This document shows positions 6,337 through 13,634 of a stretch of 37,303 nt of DNA, piece after piece. The DNA comes from Peptococcaceae bacterium. Its GTDB lineage: Bacteria > Bacillota > Desulfitobacteriia > Desulfitobacteriales > Syntrophobotulaceae. The stretch is taken from NCBI GenBank assembly GCA_012517475.1, contig JAAYUV010000106.1, forward strand, positions 1-37,303. The letters are read 5' to 3'. The position numbers and the translations under genes were made by a program. Within the stretch, counting starts at the first letter, position 1. Each line of letters starts with the position of its first letter. The notes under the pieces are model-generated. The model did no database searches. It was not told where the DNA came from and worked only from the letters and a program-made list of their open reading frames with translations.

Positions 6337-7543
6337 TCCAGGAAAAGGAGCAACAGGTTTTAGTTTTTTTGTTTTATGGTTTGGGGCTGCAGTATCTATA
6401 GCAGAGATCTTCACAGGCGGCCTATTAGCCCCTCTAGGATTTGTGAAAGGAATAGAAGCTATTCTTTTGGGGCATCTGATCGGGGTAATTATTCTTGGAC
6501 TTACCGGGATAATCGGAACCCAAAAAAATATTTCCTCCATATTTTCGACAAGAATCTCTTTCGGCATCTTTGGATCCTATGGTTTTTCGGTTTTAAACAT
6601 TTTGCAGCTGCTGGGATGGACCGCGGTAATGATTATCGGAGCTGCGAGGTCTGTGAACGAAGTGAGCAAAATGTTATGGGGTTTTGATCAGCAAAACCTG
6701 TGGAGCGTTGCCATCGGTCTGTTGATCTGTATCTGGATCGCCGGTGGAATAAAGAAACTGAATAAAATTAACCTTTTAGCGGTAGGGTTACTGTTTATCC
6801 TCACCATCGTATTAAGTGCCATCATATTTAGGGATACAACATTTATTTATAGAGCCGGAGAAGGAGGCCTCTCCTTTGGCGCTGCAGTAGAGTTAAGTGT
6901 TATTATGCCCTTATCATGGCTGCCGCTTATTTCCGATTACACAAGGTATGCCAAAAGCAGCAAAGCAGGGTTCTGGGGCTCTGTAGGCGGATATTTTATC
7001 GGCAGCAGTTGGATGTATATCATTGGTTTAGCTGCAGCCATATATGCCGGAAACCCTGATCCTTCAACTATTTTGGTAGCAGCAAATCTTGGAATGGCTG
7101 CTCTGGGCATTGTTATTTTATCAACTGTGACCACAACTTTTCTTGATGCCTACTCGGCCGGAGTAAGTCTTTCCAATATTAGTTCCGGCTTTAATGAAAA
7201 AACTAGTGCTATGATTATGACGGTAATCGGAACGGTTATAGCTATGGTGACGCCAATAGAACAGTACGAGAATTTTCTTTATGCGATTGGTTCAGTATTT
7301 GCACCTTTGTTTGCCATTCTTCTTGCCGATTATTATATCCTTAAGAATAAAAATATTGATGATAACAAGCGTATTGATTGGTTAAATACAATGATCTGGA
7401 TATTAGGGGTATGGATTTATCAACGATTTATGGCAATGGATATGATTCTTGGCAGTACGCTGCCGGTAATGATCATCATTGCCAGTATATTTATCCTGAC
7501 GAAAGGGGTATTCAAAAAATGGACATCCTTGAAAAATGCATGA
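6329..7543 (+). CDS. cytX: Probable hydroxymethylpyrimidine permease of the NCS1 family
   Basis: A 404-residue integral membrane protein with about twelve hydrophobic segments, of the cytosine/purine permease (NCS1) family. The N-terminal FSFFVLWFGAAVSIAEIFTGGLLAPLG and the central SVIMPLSWLPLISDYTRYAK match the CytX group, whose members lie under TPP riboswitches and are predicted to import HMP. Its place between thiD and thiM supports salvage of the pyrimidine half of thiamine. The ATG at 6329 overlaps the thiD stop, and its own 3' end overlaps thiM by 25 bases. The exact substrate is inferred from context and family. Confidence 0.88.
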   Translation: MNNPGKGATGFSFFVLWFGAAVSIAEIFTGGLLAPLGFVKGIEAILLGHLIGVIILGLTGIIGTQKNISSIFSTRISFGIFGSYGFSVLNILQLLGWTAVMIIGAARSVNEVSKMLWGFDQQNLWSVAIGLLICIWIAGGIKKLNKINLLAVGLLFILTIVLSAIIFRDTTFIYRAGEGGLSFGAAVELSVIMPLSWLPLISDYTRYAKSSKAGFWGSVGGYFIGSSWMYIIGLAAAIYAGNPDPSTILVAANLGMAALGIVILSTVTTTFLDAYSAGVSLSNISSGFNEKTSAMIMTVIGTVIAMVTPIEQYENFLYAIGSVFAPLFAILLADYYILKNKNIDDNKRIDWLNTMIWILGVWIYQRFMAMDMILGSTLPVMIIIASIFILTKGVFKKWTSLKNA

Positions 7544-8331
7544 TTTCTCTCGAAGAAGTCAAAAAAAACAAACCGCTCGTTCATAACATTACCAACTATG
7601 TAACCGTGAATGATTGTGCAAATATAATCCTGGCTATTGGCGGTTCACCTATTATGGCTGATGAGATTCAAGAAGTGGAAGAAATGGTGTCCATAGCTTC
7701 TTCTTTAGTCATCAATATGGGGACACTGAATGAGAGAACGGTTTCAAGTATGCTCAAAGCTGGAAAGAAAGCGAATGAGTTAAAAAAACCGGTCATTTTC
7801 GATCCCGTAGGAGTTGGAGCGGGACCTTATCGAAACAGAATAGCTGAAAAACTCTTACAGGAAATCCAATTTACAGTAATCCGTGGAAATATGTCGGAAA
7901 TCAAATCCCTAAGCGGGTTAGCCGTCCGGACAAAAGGAGTAGACTCTATAGCGGATGAATCCGGAGGGGTGGAAGCAGCTATGGGTTTTGCTGCCAGAGT
8001 GAATTGTGTTGCCGCAGTGACAGGCAAGACCGATATTATTACCGACGGAAAGAAAGTTTGCCTGATCGATAATGGGCATCCTATCCTAACCGGGGTAACC
8101 GGAACCGGATGTATGACGACAGCTTTGGTTGGGACTTACTGCGGGGCAGTAAATGATTATCTGGTGGCAGCTTCGGCCGGGGTTATGACAATGGGTTTGG
8201 CCGGAGAACTCGCACAAAAGACTCTTTCAAAAGAAGAGGGAATCGGTACGTTCCGCATCAGGTTGTTTGATGCAATCTATAACTTAACCACCGAAACAAT
8301 CAGGAAAGAGGGAAAGATCAGAGTTGAGTAA
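7519..8331 (+). CDS. thiM: Hydroxyethylthiazole kinase
   Basis: ThiM phosphorylates 4-methyl-5-(2-hydroxyethyl)thiazole, salvaging the thiazole half of thiamine. Diagnostic stretches are PLVHNITNYVTVNDCAN, GGSPIMADE, INMGTL, FDPVGVGAGPYR, IRGNMSEI and the anion hole GVTGTGCMTTA. I start it at ATG 7519 (270 residues); the frame is open back to 7378, but that extension lies inside cytX and lacks similarity. AAAGGGG at 7501-7507 is the likely ribosome site. It overlaps cytX by 25 bases and thiE by eight bases, so the four genes form one translationally coupled operon. Confidence 0.95.
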   Translation: MDILEKCMISLEEVKKNKPLVHNITNYVTVNDCANIILAIGGSPIMADEIQEVEEMVSIASSLVINMGTLNERTVSSMLKAGKKANELKKPVIFDPVGVGAGPYRNRIAEKLLQEIQFTVIRGNMSEIKSLSGLAVRTKGVDSIADESGGVEAAMGFAARVNCVAAVTGKTDIITDGKKVCLIDNGHPILTGVTGTGCMTTALVGTYCGAVNDYLVAASAGVMTMGLAGELAQKTLSKEEGIGTFRIRLFDAIYNLTTETIRKEGKIRVE

Positions 8332-8959
8332 GTTAAACTGGGACTATTCACTATACCTGGTAACTGACCGCAGCTATATTGGAAAAAGAACTTTGGCTGA
8401 CTGTGTGAAAGAAGCAATCAAGGGAGGCGCAAGCCTTGTTCAGCTTCGGGAAAAGACAGCTTCATCCAGGGAATTTTATGAACTCGCCTTGCAATTGAAG
8501 GAGATAACCGGAGCTTTTTCCGTGCCATTCATTATCAATGACCGCCTGGACATTGCCCTCGCAGTGGATGCGGACGGTCTCCATCTTGGGCAGGATGATC
8601 TTCCAATCAAAATAGCCCGTGAGTATTTCGGCAAAAATAAAGTAATCGGAATTTCTGTCAGCAATGTACAGGAAGCCATCCAGGCTCAAGAAGAGGGTGC
8701 TGATTACCTGGGGGCCGGGGCGATATATGCAACCGGAACGAAGTTAGATGCAGATCTGGTATCCCTGGCGGAACTTAAGAAAATCAAGGAGGCTGTTTCA
8801 ATTCCGGTTGTGGCGATAGGCGGAATTAAGAAGGAAAACGCAGCAAGCATCATGGCAACAGGAATAGACGGTATATCGGTCGTCTCAGCAATCCTGGCAG
8901 AAGATGATATTTATACAGCTTCAAAGAATTTAAAAACGATCGTTACGGCTAAAAAGTAG
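8324..8959 (+). CDS. thiE: Thiamine-phosphate synthase
   Basis: ThiE joins HMP pyrophosphate and thiazole phosphate to give thiamine phosphate. The 211-residue TIM-barrel protein shows LYLVTDRS, GGASLVQLREK, FIINDRLDIAL, VDADGLHLGQDDLP, VIGISVSN, DYLGAGAIYATGTK and VVAIGGI, all typical positions for pyrophosphate and thiazole binding. The start is TTG at 8324, overlapping the thiM stop, with AGGAAAGAGGG upstream. It is the last gene of the operon. There is no thiC or thiazole-synthesis gene in the cluster, so the set is for salvage. Confidence 0.95.
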   Translation: MSKLNWDYSLYLVTDRSYIGKRTLADCVKEAIKGGASLVQLREKTASSREFYELALQLKEITGAFSVPFIINDRLDIALAVDADGLHLGQDDLPIKIAREYFGKNKVIGISVSNVQEAIQAQEEGADYLGAGAIYATGTKLDADLVSLAELKKIKEAVSIPVVAIGGIKKENAASIMATGIDGISVVSAILAEDDIYTASKNLKTIVTAKK

Positions 8960-8966
8960 CTAAGAA

Positions 8967-8991
8967 CAAGGAAGGCGGCACAGGATGTGCC
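8967..8991 (+). other. GGA motif pair after thiE
   Basis: CAAGGAAG (8967-8974) is followed by the perfect hairpin GGCACAGGATGTGCC (8977-8991), which presents GGA in its loop and is then followed by TAATATC. It resembles the thiD leader hairpins, which are also followed by TAA or TAAT. It lies between the thiE stop and the terminator, so it would be in the 3' end of the thi mRNA. Confidence 0.5.
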
Positions 8992-9006
8992 TAATATCAA
9001 AAAATA

Positions 9007-9052
9007 AAAAAGTATTAGTCGCGAGTACTGTCGCTAACTAATACTTTTTATT
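9007..9052. terminator. Bidirectional intrinsic terminator between thiE and iorB
   Basis: AAAAAGTATTAG (9007-9018) pairs with CTAATACTTTTT (9038-9049), with A and T runs on both flanks. The converging thi and ior operons both end here. Confidence 0.85.
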
Positions 9053-9088
9053 GTATAACCGGTTGAAAGAAATGGTAACGTCTTCTGA

Positions 9089-9664
9089 TTAAGAATTCCA
9101 GCCTGCCTCAAAAGCCTTAACATTCGTTTCCAGGAACTTGACTGGGACCGTTTCCCTTAATGTCTCAAGCCAAACGTTTTTATCAATTTGGAGGTATTTT
9201 GAGAGGAGCCCAAGAAGAACGACATTTACAGCCTTGGGGTTACCCGCCTCAATTGCTATTTTTAGACCGTCGATAACAATAACATTTTTTCGAAGGGAAC
9301 GGATGGCAGCAATAGCATCAGCCGGATAATCAGCTGCACCCATGATTACAGGCATCGGATCGATGCGTTGGTCGTTGATGAGAATGCTGCCGTTTTCTTT
9401 GAGATAAGATAACCATCTTAATGCTTCCAATTTTTCAAATGCTAAAATGATGTCTGCTTCTCCCTGTGGGATAATCGGGGAAGCAACCTCTTTTCCGTAG
9501 CGGACTTGCGTAACTACACTGCCGCCGCGTTGAGCCATACCGTGTATTTCCGAAACTTTAACATCCTGCCCAATTTTTTGAACCGCTCCGGAAAGTACTC
9601 TGCTGGCGAGAATGGTACCCTGCCCGCCAACTCCAACGATAAGAATATTGGTGATATCAGACAT
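9089..9664 (-). CDS. iorB: Indolepyruvate ferredoxin oxidoreductase, beta subunit
   Basis: The 191-residue gamma-type subunit of indolepyruvate:ferredoxin oxidoreductase, which with IorA oxidatively decarboxylates aryl pyruvates to aryl-acetyl-CoA. The N-terminal NILIVGVGGQGTILASRVL and the EIHGMAQRGGSVVTQVRYG block are diagnostic. The start is ATG 9664 (GGAAGG about seven bases upstream); the open frame reaches 9730 but that part overlaps iorA. The eight-base overlap with the iorA stop implies coupled translation and 1:1 assembly. It is cytosolic, and the complex passes electrons to ferredoxin. Confidence 0.95.
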   Translation of the reverse strand: MSDITNILIVGVGGQGTILASRVLSGAVQKIGQDVKVSEIHGMAQRGGSVVTQVRYGKEVASPIIPQGEADIILAFEKLEALRWLSYLKENGSILINDQRIDPMPVIMGAADYPADAIAAIRSLRKNVIVIDGLKIAIEAGNPKAVNVVLLGLLSKYLQIDKNVWLETLRETVPVKFLETNVKAFEAGWNS

Positions 9665-11417
9665 TGGTTTGACCTTCCTTTCCGATTGCTCCGCTGTTGC
9701 ACACATGGATGCAGAGCTCACAGCCCACACATTGGGTTGAATTGATTCTCACTTTTTTTCCTTCCTTGACAATACAAGGGCAGCCGAGTCTCATACAGCG
9801 CATACACCCCGTACAGGATTCATTAAGAACAACACAAGGGGTGGTGTCTTTATTTTTTTCGATTAATGCGCATTTTCTTTTGGTAATAATAACTGAAGGT
9901 TCTTCAGCTCTTAATTCTTCTTTGATAACGCTTTCTAATTTTTCAAGGTCAAAAGGATCTACCACAACAACCCGATTGACCCCTACGGCCTTAGCCAGGA
10001 GAACAAGGTCAACTTCTTTGATCGGATCACCTTTGACGGTCATGCCTGTAGCCGGATTATCCTGATGCCCTGTCATTCCGGTTGTTCTGTTATCCAGAAT
10101 AATTGTTGTGGTTGTAGCCTGATTATAGACGGTATTAATCAACCCTGTAATCCCCGAATGGATGAAGGTTGAATCGCCGATTACAGCGACAAGATTGCGC
10201 GCGAAGTCTTTGCCCCTGGCTTTTTCCATCCCCATAGCCGCTCCGATACTTGCTCCCATGCAAATTGTCGTATCTATGGCATTGAGAGGTGCAAGACTAC
10301 CAAGAGTATAGCATCCAATATCACCCGCAACAGTAACCTTCAGCTTATTGAGAACATAGAAAAGCCCTCTGTGCGGACAGCCCGGACACAAGACCGGCGG
10401 GCGGACAGGAGTGTTTAATGCCGGTTCTGCCTGGACAGGAAGTGAATTTTTATTTTTGGACTGTTCACCCATTTTTTCCAGGATGGTCTCTGGTAATATT
10501 TCGCCAATCATGGGGAAGATATTTTTGCCGTAAACTTCAATTTTCCAGGACTTAATATAGTCCTCAATAAAGGGTTCTAACTCTTCTATTACGTATAACT
10601 TATCAACTTTCTTAGAAAACTCAGTAATTAATTTTCTGGGAAGCGGAAAAGTCATTCCCAGTTTAAGGATAGAGGCATCTTTCAATACCTCTTTTACATA
10701 TTGATAAGTTATACCGTTAGTAATTACACCAATTTTTGTTTGGTTCCATTCGATTCGATTTAAGGGAGTGGTCTCAGCGTATTCTTGTAATTTTTCAAGC
10801 CTCGATTCCACGTCAATATGTCTGCGCCGGGCATAAGCAGGAATCATAACATATTTGAGGGCATTTTTTTGGTATTCTTTAAGCACCGGTTCCTGTCTGT
10901 CAGATAACTCTACCAGAGATTGTGAATGTGCTACCCGGGTAGTAATTCTTTGCATAACAGGGGTATCAAAGTTTTCGCTCAGGTCAAAAGCTATTTTCGT
11001 AAAATCTTTTGCTTCCTGACTGTCGGATGGTTCAAGGACCGGAATCTTTGCGGCTCTGCCGAAATGACGGTTGTCCTGTTCATTTTGGGAACTGTGCATC
11101 CCGGGGTCATCTGCAGATATTAAAACCAGTCCGCCGTTTACGCCTGTGTAAGACAAGGTAAACAAAGGGTCGGCAGCCACGTTTACTCCCACATGCTTCA
11201 TGGCTACCAGAGATCTTCCGCCTGCTATAGAAGATCCTGCTCCTACCTCTAAAGCTACTTTTTCATTCGGAGACCATTCAGCATACATCTCAGTATATTT
11301 CGCAGCGTTTTCGATGATTTCCGTACTCGGTGTACCGGGATAGGCTGAACAAACGACAGCCCCGGCTTCCCAAGCGCCGCGCGCAATGGCTTCATTTCCT
11401 GTAAGAAGTTTTTTCAT
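9657..11417 (-). CDS. iorA: Indolepyruvate ferredoxin oxidoreductase, alpha subunit
   Basis: A 586-residue catalytic subunit. The N-terminal half holds the pyruvate-ferredoxin oxidoreductase pyrimidine-type domain (GAVVCSAYPGTPSTEI). The middle holds the thiamine diphosphate domain (GDIGCYTLGSLAPL, then VIGDSTFIHSGI and LDNRTTGMTG). The C-terminus binds two [4Fe-4S] clusters: Cys535, 538, 541, 546, and Cys563, 566, 569, 573. It works in fermentation of aromatic amino acids or the reverse, aryl-acetate assimilation. ATG 11417 is chosen for the AGAGGATGG just upstream. Its TPP need makes the neighbouring thiamine salvage operon noteworthy, although the two are on opposite strands and separately controlled. 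Confidence 0.96.
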   Translation of the reverse strand: MKKLLTGNEAIARGAWEAGAVVCSAYPGTPSTEIIENAAKYTEMYAEWSPNEKVALEVGAGSSIAGGRSLVAMKHVGVNVAADPLFTLSYTGVNGGLVLISADDPGMHSSQNEQDNRHFGRAAKIPVLEPSDSQEAKDFTKIAFDLSENFDTPVMQRITTRVAHSQSLVELSDRQEPVLKEYQKNALKYVMIPAYARRRHIDVESRLEKLQEYAETTPLNRIEWNQTKIGVITNGITYQYVKEVLKDASILKLGMTFPLPRKLITEFSKKVDKLYVIEELEPFIEDYIKSWKIEVYGKNIFPMIGEILPETILEKMGEQSKNKNSLPVQAEPALNTPVRPPVLCPGCPHRGLFYVLNKLKVTVAGDIGCYTLGSLAPLNAIDTTICMGASIGAAMGMEKARGKDFARNLVAVIGDSTFIHSGITGLINTVYNQATTTTIILDNRTTGMTGHQDNPATGMTVKGDPIKEVDLVLLAKAVGVNRVVVVDPFDLEKLESVIKEELRAEEPSVIITKRKCALIEKNKDTTPCVVLNESCTGCMRCMRLGCPCIVKEGKKVRINSTQCVGCELCIHVCNSGAIGKEGQTNV

Positions 11418-11482
11418 TGTTCCATCCTCTCTCAAATAGGCTAATCTATCAGTGACATCTTTTAATAGAGCAGTTATCACTA

Positions 11483-11512
11483 ATTATATTACGAACAAAG
11501 AAAATAGTTCAA
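11483..11512 (-). promoter_or_regulatory. Probable sigma-A promoter of iorAB
   Basis: On the minus strand, TTGAAC (11507-11512) and TATAAT (11483-11488) are 18 bases apart, about 65 bases before the iorA start. The rest of the 11418-11669 gap shows no gene. Confidence 0.55.
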
Positions 11513-11669
11513 GCTTAATACCCATGTTTTTTCAAAGGGAAATATGGGCATATCTTGAACCTTTTTCTGACGCAAAACAATTACTGTTAATGATATCTAC
11601 TGATAATTGGCAGAATAGTATTGTAGAGTATTTCCAACGTCCAAATTTAAGATTTTACAAGAAAATTTG

Positions 11670-11978
11670 TTAATCATTTTCTTCATTTTGCAAAAAAATA
11701 TTAATCTCATCTTCTGTAAGAGAATTTGCCTTTCCCGATGAAAAACTGCTGTAGCCGGAACTTTGCACAGGGGAACGCATCGAATCAAGCATATCCTTCG
11801 CGCGCATTAACTCGGTATATTCATTAATGGAGACAATGACCGCCTGGGGCTTATTGTTTTTTACTACAATAAACGGATTCCCAAAGTCTTCCACAGCCTG
11901 AATTACTTTTGAAGCTTGACCGCGGCCAAGTTCAGATACTGAAATCATGCAGTCAAATACTTTACGAAGATCCATCAT
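11670..11978 (-). CDS. Phd/YefM-family antitoxin, apparently without a toxin
   Basis: A 102-residue protein of the Phd/YefM type. The N-terminal MISVSELGRGQASKVIQAVEDFGNPFIVVKNNKPQAVIVSINEYTEL is the DNA-binding and dimer domain. The C-terminal 40 residues (Ser-rich, then acidic TEDEINIFLQNEEND) would be the toxin-binding tail in a paired system. No RelE, Doc or YoeB-like frame follows in the 250 bases before iorA or precedes it, so it is either an orphan or a stand-alone repressor. GGAGG precedes two adjacent ATGs (11978 and 11975); either may be used. Confidence 0.75.
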   Translation of the reverse strand: MMDLRKVFDCMISVSELGRGQASKVIQAVEDFGNPFIVVKNNKPQAVIVSINEYTELMRAKDMLDSMRSPVQSSGYSSFSSGKANSLTEDEINIFLQNEEND

Positions 11979-12032
11979 CAAACCTCCAACTATTTAAAAC
12001 AATGAGTCTTATTAGCTTAAATGAATAATATA

Positions 12033-12061
12033 ATTATAAAATGAGCTTATAGAGAATGCAA
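12033..12061 (-). promoter_or_regulatory. Sigma-A promoter of the antitoxin-like gene
   Basis: On the minus strand, TTGCAT (12056-12061) and TATAAT (12033-12038) are exactly 17 bases apart, with a start expected near 12026. Confidence 0.6.
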
Positions 12062-12093
12062 TATGTATGTAGCAGAATAGGGATGGGCATTTA

Positions 12094-12109
12094 CATGCAT
12101 TTTTGCATG
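12094..12109. repeat. Perfect inverted repeat in the antitoxin/ATPase intergenic region
   Basis: CATGCA (12094-12099) and TGCATG (12104-12109) flank TTTT. It lies 33 bases upstream of the antitoxin -35 element, in a 290-base divergent region otherwise without genes. It could be an operator, possibly for the Phd-like protein itself. This is a sequence observation only. Confidence 0.4.
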
Positions 12110-12268
12110 AATATAGTCGAAATAAACATATACATCCAACCTATTCGAATATTCTTTGGATAATAGAGGAATTGTGTTGATCTTCTGAGTATTTTTACGT
12201 ACATGCACCGATCATAGGATATAACAATACACTGGATTGTAACGACTATACATAGAGGGGTGTATTGT

Positions 12269-13393
12269 ATGCGAGGTTCAATTAAAAAGGTATTTCCTGG
12301 CGGAAATACCTCAGAAGGATTTTTTTCCTATTATCGTTATCTTCTTGAGAAAGGAACAAAAAGGGTATTTGTAATCAAAGGGGGTCCAGGAGTAGGAAAA
12401 TCTACCTTAATGAAAAAAATTGGTCAGAAAATGCTGGAGTTTGGATATAACGTAGAATTTCATCACTGCTCATCCGATAACAATTCTCTTGACGGAATCG
12501 CGATTTTGGAGGCAGGTATCGTTATGGTAGATGGAACCGCACCCCATATTGTCGATCCCAAGTATCCTGGTGGCTTAGATGAAATCATCAATATGGGTGA
12601 ATTTTGGGACGTGGATGCCATGCAGACCAACATGGACAGAATCATCGCTTCCACCAATGAGGTAAGCCGTCTTTTTGCCAGGGCCTACCGTTTTCTGGGT
12701 TCGTCTAAAGCCTTGGCAGACAATATTATAGCAATGTACCAGCAGTGTATGAACTTTGCGGCAGTAAACAAAGTCACAGGAATATTGGATAAAGTACTGC
12801 TCGACAATACATACCTGCCGGAGGCGTATGATTCTCTCGGAAATGAACGACATTTGTTCTCCTGTGCTTATACGCCGGAAGGATTCGTAGATTTTACTGA
12901 CTCAATCCTCAATGATATTCGCAGAGTTTATTATATTAAAGGTCCTATGGGAACCGGTAAATCTACTCTCATGAAAAAAATCGCAGCAAGTGCTGTAGAA
13001 AAAGGGCTGGATGTAGAAATCTATCATACTCCCCTCGTTCCGCAAAAAATGGGATCAGTGGTCATCAAATCGTTGGGATTCGCCATTACCTCCAGTGATA
13101 AATTCCAAGAAAAGAATTATGAAACCATCAATCTCAATCAGTATTTGGATAAGGGAATGATAGCCGGGTACGAAAGAGAAATTCAAAGCGATACCAGATT
13201 AATGGAAGAATTAATATCAAAGGGAATTGCCAATATTCGTAAGGCTAAAGATGAACATGACTCGCTTGAGCAGTATTATGTTCCCCATATGAATTTTGCC
13301 GCTGCCGAGGAAAAGTATGAAGAAATATTAAGCCGAATTCTGGGAATTGCTGAAAGCAGCGTGACAGCCGCATCTGCAAGGATCTACAATTAA
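12269..13393 (+). CDS. Tandem P-loop ATPase of the PRK06851 type, function unknown
   Basis: A 374-residue protein built as two similar P-loop halves. The first Walker A is GGPGVGKST at residues 38-46 and the second GPMGTGKST at 225-233; each is followed by LMKKI and then a short basic helix. A GFFSYYRYLLEKGTKRVFVIKG start and DSLGNERHLFSCAYTPEGFVDF in the middle recall the family of Firmicute ATPases annotated only as hypothetical. No membrane segment or signal is seen. ATG 12269 is used because GAGGGG ends eight bases upstream; the in-frame GTG at 12260 lies inside that ribosome site. The operon context gives no function. A CATAGGATA word at 12213-12221 could be a mother-cell sigma -10 element, but its -35 is unconvincing. 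Confidence 0.7.
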   Translation: MRGSIKKVFPGGNTSEGFFSYYRYLLEKGTKRVFVIKGGPGVGKSTLMKKIGQKMLEFGYNVEFHHCSSDNNSLDGIAILEAGIVMVDGTAPHIVDPKYPGGLDEIINMGEFWDVDAMQTNMDRIIASTNEVSRLFARAYRFLGSSKALADNIIAMYQQCMNFAAVNKVTGILDKVLLDNTYLPEAYDSLGNERHLFSCAYTPEGFVDFTDSILNDIRRVYYIKGPMGTGKSTLMKKIAASAVEKGLDVEIYHTPLVPQKMGSVVIKSLGFAITSSDKFQEKNYETINLNQYLDKGMIAGYEREIQSDTRLMEELISKGIANIRKAKDEHDSLEQYYVPHMNFAAAEEKYEEILSRILGIAESSVTAASARIYN

Positions 13394-13442
13394 AAGACGT
13401 AAAATAAACAGCATCAGGTATATTTCGTCGAATGCATTAATC

Positions 13443-13475
13443 TACCCTCTGAACTAATCAGGGGGTATTTTATTA
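13443..13475 (+). terminator. Intrinsic terminator after the ATPase gene
   Basis: TACCCTCTGA (13443-13452) pairs with TCAGGGGGTA (13458-13467) around ACTAA, followed by a T-rich run. One G-T wobble is in the stem. Confidence 0.75.
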
Positions 13476-13634
13476 TTTCGATGCAAATTCTTGATCTGAT
13501 AAACGATCAAAGAGAACTTAAAAGATCGATATAAGATAAAATTAATTCTATTTTAATAGAAAATTAACTTGGGAGAGGTAATATTTTCATGGAGGAGTCT
13601 CTTTACCAGTTTATCTCATTCAAAAGGGGATTTT

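Noticed and set aside
11452-11673. Plus-strand 73-codon frame beside the antitoxin, as a possible toxin
   Set aside because: It lies on the opposite strand, has no ribosome site and does not resemble RelE, YoeB, Doc or PIN toxins.
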